Below the pieces are notes generated by a model. That model was not told the DNA's origin. It did not search any database and was given only the letters and a program-made list of their open reading frames with translations. Of a stretch of DNA of 64,000 bases, positions 62,726 to 64,000 are shown piece after piece; positions within the stretch are counted from its first letter, which is position 1; each line of letters starts with the position of its first letter. Source of the stretch: an uncultured Bacteroidales bacterium (GTDB lineage Bacteria; Bacteroidota; Bacteroidia; Bacteroidales; Bacteroidaceae); the NCBI GenBank assembly GCA_902775375.1, contig CACYLU010000001.1, forward strand, positions 248,001-312,000, written 5' to 3'. A program made the position numbers and the translations under genes.

Positions 62726-64000
62726 TTATTTGAACAGCCAAGCCTTTGTGCTGTAGATGTAAGTACCATCACCATAGGCTGCAGCCACATTAGGGTTAGA
62801 CAGCACAGAGCTGTTGCCATAAGGCAGTACTTCCGGCCAGCGGTTTATTCCAGACTGGTTGTTGTACGGGTTAGTAAGAACGATGAAATTCTCGCCCATA
62901 GCCTGCATACGTCTGATGTCAGTATAAGTCTCAGCCTGACCGTCGACAGCCAGTGCCAGATACTTCTGTTCAAAGACAGTCTTCAGTGTAGGAGTGCCAA
63001 GGGAAGCTGCGAATTCCTCTCCGTCAGCATCTTCACCTAACCATTCAGCCTGCTCGTTTACAGAAGCTGCCACACCAGCTTGGAAAGCATCTGTAGCATC
63101 CTCCCCAGAACGTAGCTGTGCCTCTGCCAGGATGAAGTAAAGCTCTGGCAGTCCAATGATGGTAACAGGCTGTGATCCCAGGTCATAGTAGAGAGGGTAG
63201 TCATACCACGTACTTACCTTTGCAGCCTCTGCATCACCTGGATCCACGGCAGCGTCACCGTTGTAGAATTCGTAACGTGGGTCGTCGTTAGCGGCCATCA
63301 GGTTGGCAACATGTGTGCTCGGTGCAGTATAATGGCGGCTCCAGATGAAAGCGCTCCATGGATTGTCGCACGTCACACCATTGAACTCTGTCACCTGCAT
63401 TCCAGAGAAGCCCAGCTCAAGAGCCTTCTTGGCAGCTTCCTTCGCCTGAGCTACGGCACTGCTGTTTACCTTAGACTGGTGAATCAGGTAGCGTGCCTTA
63501 ACGGCGTACGCTGCAGCAAGCCAAGAATTCACGTTACCGCCATACACCAGATCCTGGTCACTGAGGTTTCTCATACCTGCTGCATTTCCCAGGTTGTCGA
63601 TTGCCTTATCCAGTGTGGCAATGATATCAGTATAGATAGACTGCTGTGAATCCAGTGCCGGTTGCATATTTTCATTTCCCTTGAGTGCCTCGCTATATGG
63701 TATGTCACCGTGCATGTCAGTCAGATAGCCAGCGTTTAGAGCCTTCAGGACCTGAGCAGCGCCCAGTACGTCGAGCTGTCCGCCACTTGAAGCCTCTCCA
63801 TTCTCTACTTTGTCAATTACCTGCTGCAGGTTCATCAAATTAGAATAAGTAGAACCCCATACGTTGTTGAAAGTAGTTGATGCAGCCAACTCCACTGACT
63901 GGCGAAGCTCTGCCTTCATCAGCTGGTTGTTGCCGGAGCCTACCAGCTGCTCAGTGATGGAGCTGGTATAGAATGCGTAGTCACCGGAAACGGTGCTGAA
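62726..64000 (-). CDS. SusD-like lipoprotein, C-terminal part (runs off the window)
   Basis: The frame is open from the stop at 62726 to the edge at 64000 with no start or signal peptide in view; 424 residues are visible. It belongs to the same SusD-like 2 group as the protein at 45490: GYLTDMHGDIPYSEALKG, LDSQQSIYTDIIATLDKAI and the end NPNVAAAYGDGTYIYS match that protein's motifs. A SusC partner is expected just beyond the window. The ligand is unknown. Confidence 0.92.
   Translation of the reverse strand, partial: FSTVSGDYAFYTSSITEQLVGSGNNQLMKAELRQSVELAASTTFNNVWGSTYSNLMNLQQVIDKVENGEASSGGQLDVLGAAQVLKALNAGYLTDMHGDIPYSEALKGNENMQPALDSQQSIYTDIIATLDKAIDNLGNAAGMRNLSDQDLVYGGNVNSWLAAAYAVKARYLIHQSKVNSSAVAQAKEAAKKALELGFSGMQVTEFNGVTCDNPWSAFIWSRHYTAPSTHVANLMAANDDPRYEFYNGDAAVDPGDAEAAKVSTWYDYPLYYDLGSQPVTIIGLPELYFILAEAQLRSGEDATDAFQAGVAASVNEQAEWLGEDADGEEFAASLGTPTLKTVFEQKYLALAVDGQAETYTDIRRMQAMGENFIVLTNPYNNQSGINRWPEVLPYGNSSVLSNPNVAAAYGDGTYIYSTKAWLFK

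Overview
The window reads as the chromosome of a Bacteroidales bacterium, most likely Prevotellaceae or a close relative. The evidence is a SusC/SusD pair plus a second SusD, Bacteroidetes-type promoters (TTTG, 19-20 bp, TAnnTTTG), families such as DUF3316 and a long-form PurF, LL-diaminopimelate aminotransferase next to dapF, and weak ribosome-binding sites. No transposase, integrase, phage gene or CRISPR array was seen.

Layout. 1-970: lysine/cell-wall genes dapF and the start of dapL (minus). 1131-7035: glutamate synthase gltB-gltD (minus). 7348-20977: ten plus-strand genes facing gltBD, in the order PII, Amt, porin, second Amt, pyrG, long PurF-like, carA, a half-length carB, glmS, asnB. 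Together with gltB this gives ammonium import, nitrogen sensing and six glutamine amidotransferases side by side. 21040-27689: a minus-strand operon of secreted carbohydrate enzymes (GH16, exported Gfo/Idh/MocA lipoprotein, GH13, GH28/GH49-like, GH76) without SusC/SusD. 27948-28539: a small membrane protein and tRNA-Leu(UAG). 28599-33081: parC-DUF3316-S41 (minus). 33219-35413: glyS and an FKBP-like lipoprotein. 35493-42117: an RND efflux operon with an LpxA-like acyltransferase as its last gene. 42318-45100: Ig-like lipoprotein and DUF3108 protein. 45490-50225: susC-susD (minus). 50686-56869: Na/Ca exchanger, acyltransferase-like protein, parE, coaD, CtpA-type protease. 56870-57475: PAP2 phosphatase (minus). 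57742-61242: succinate dehydrogenase/fumarate reductase CAB. 61298-62725: about 1.4 kb of repeat-rich DNA with no convincing gene. 62726-64000: a second susD, cut by the window edge.

Most genes are ordinary for the group. The points that stand out are: (1) carB stops after the first synthetase half and oligomerisation domain; (2) a family of 7-bp tandem repeats (AATTCTC and variants) lies between genes and inside the reading frames of the PurF-like protein, carA, parE and coaD, and in one place supplies a TTG start codon; (3) the 61.3-62.7 kb spacer packs a 23-bp-period array, a 266-bp element with 21-bp terminal inverted repeats, a 145-bp element with perfect 23-bp inverted ends, interlocked inverted repeats and a 22-bp-period array; (4) the LpxA-like protein in the efflux operon lacks two conserved LpxA histidines.
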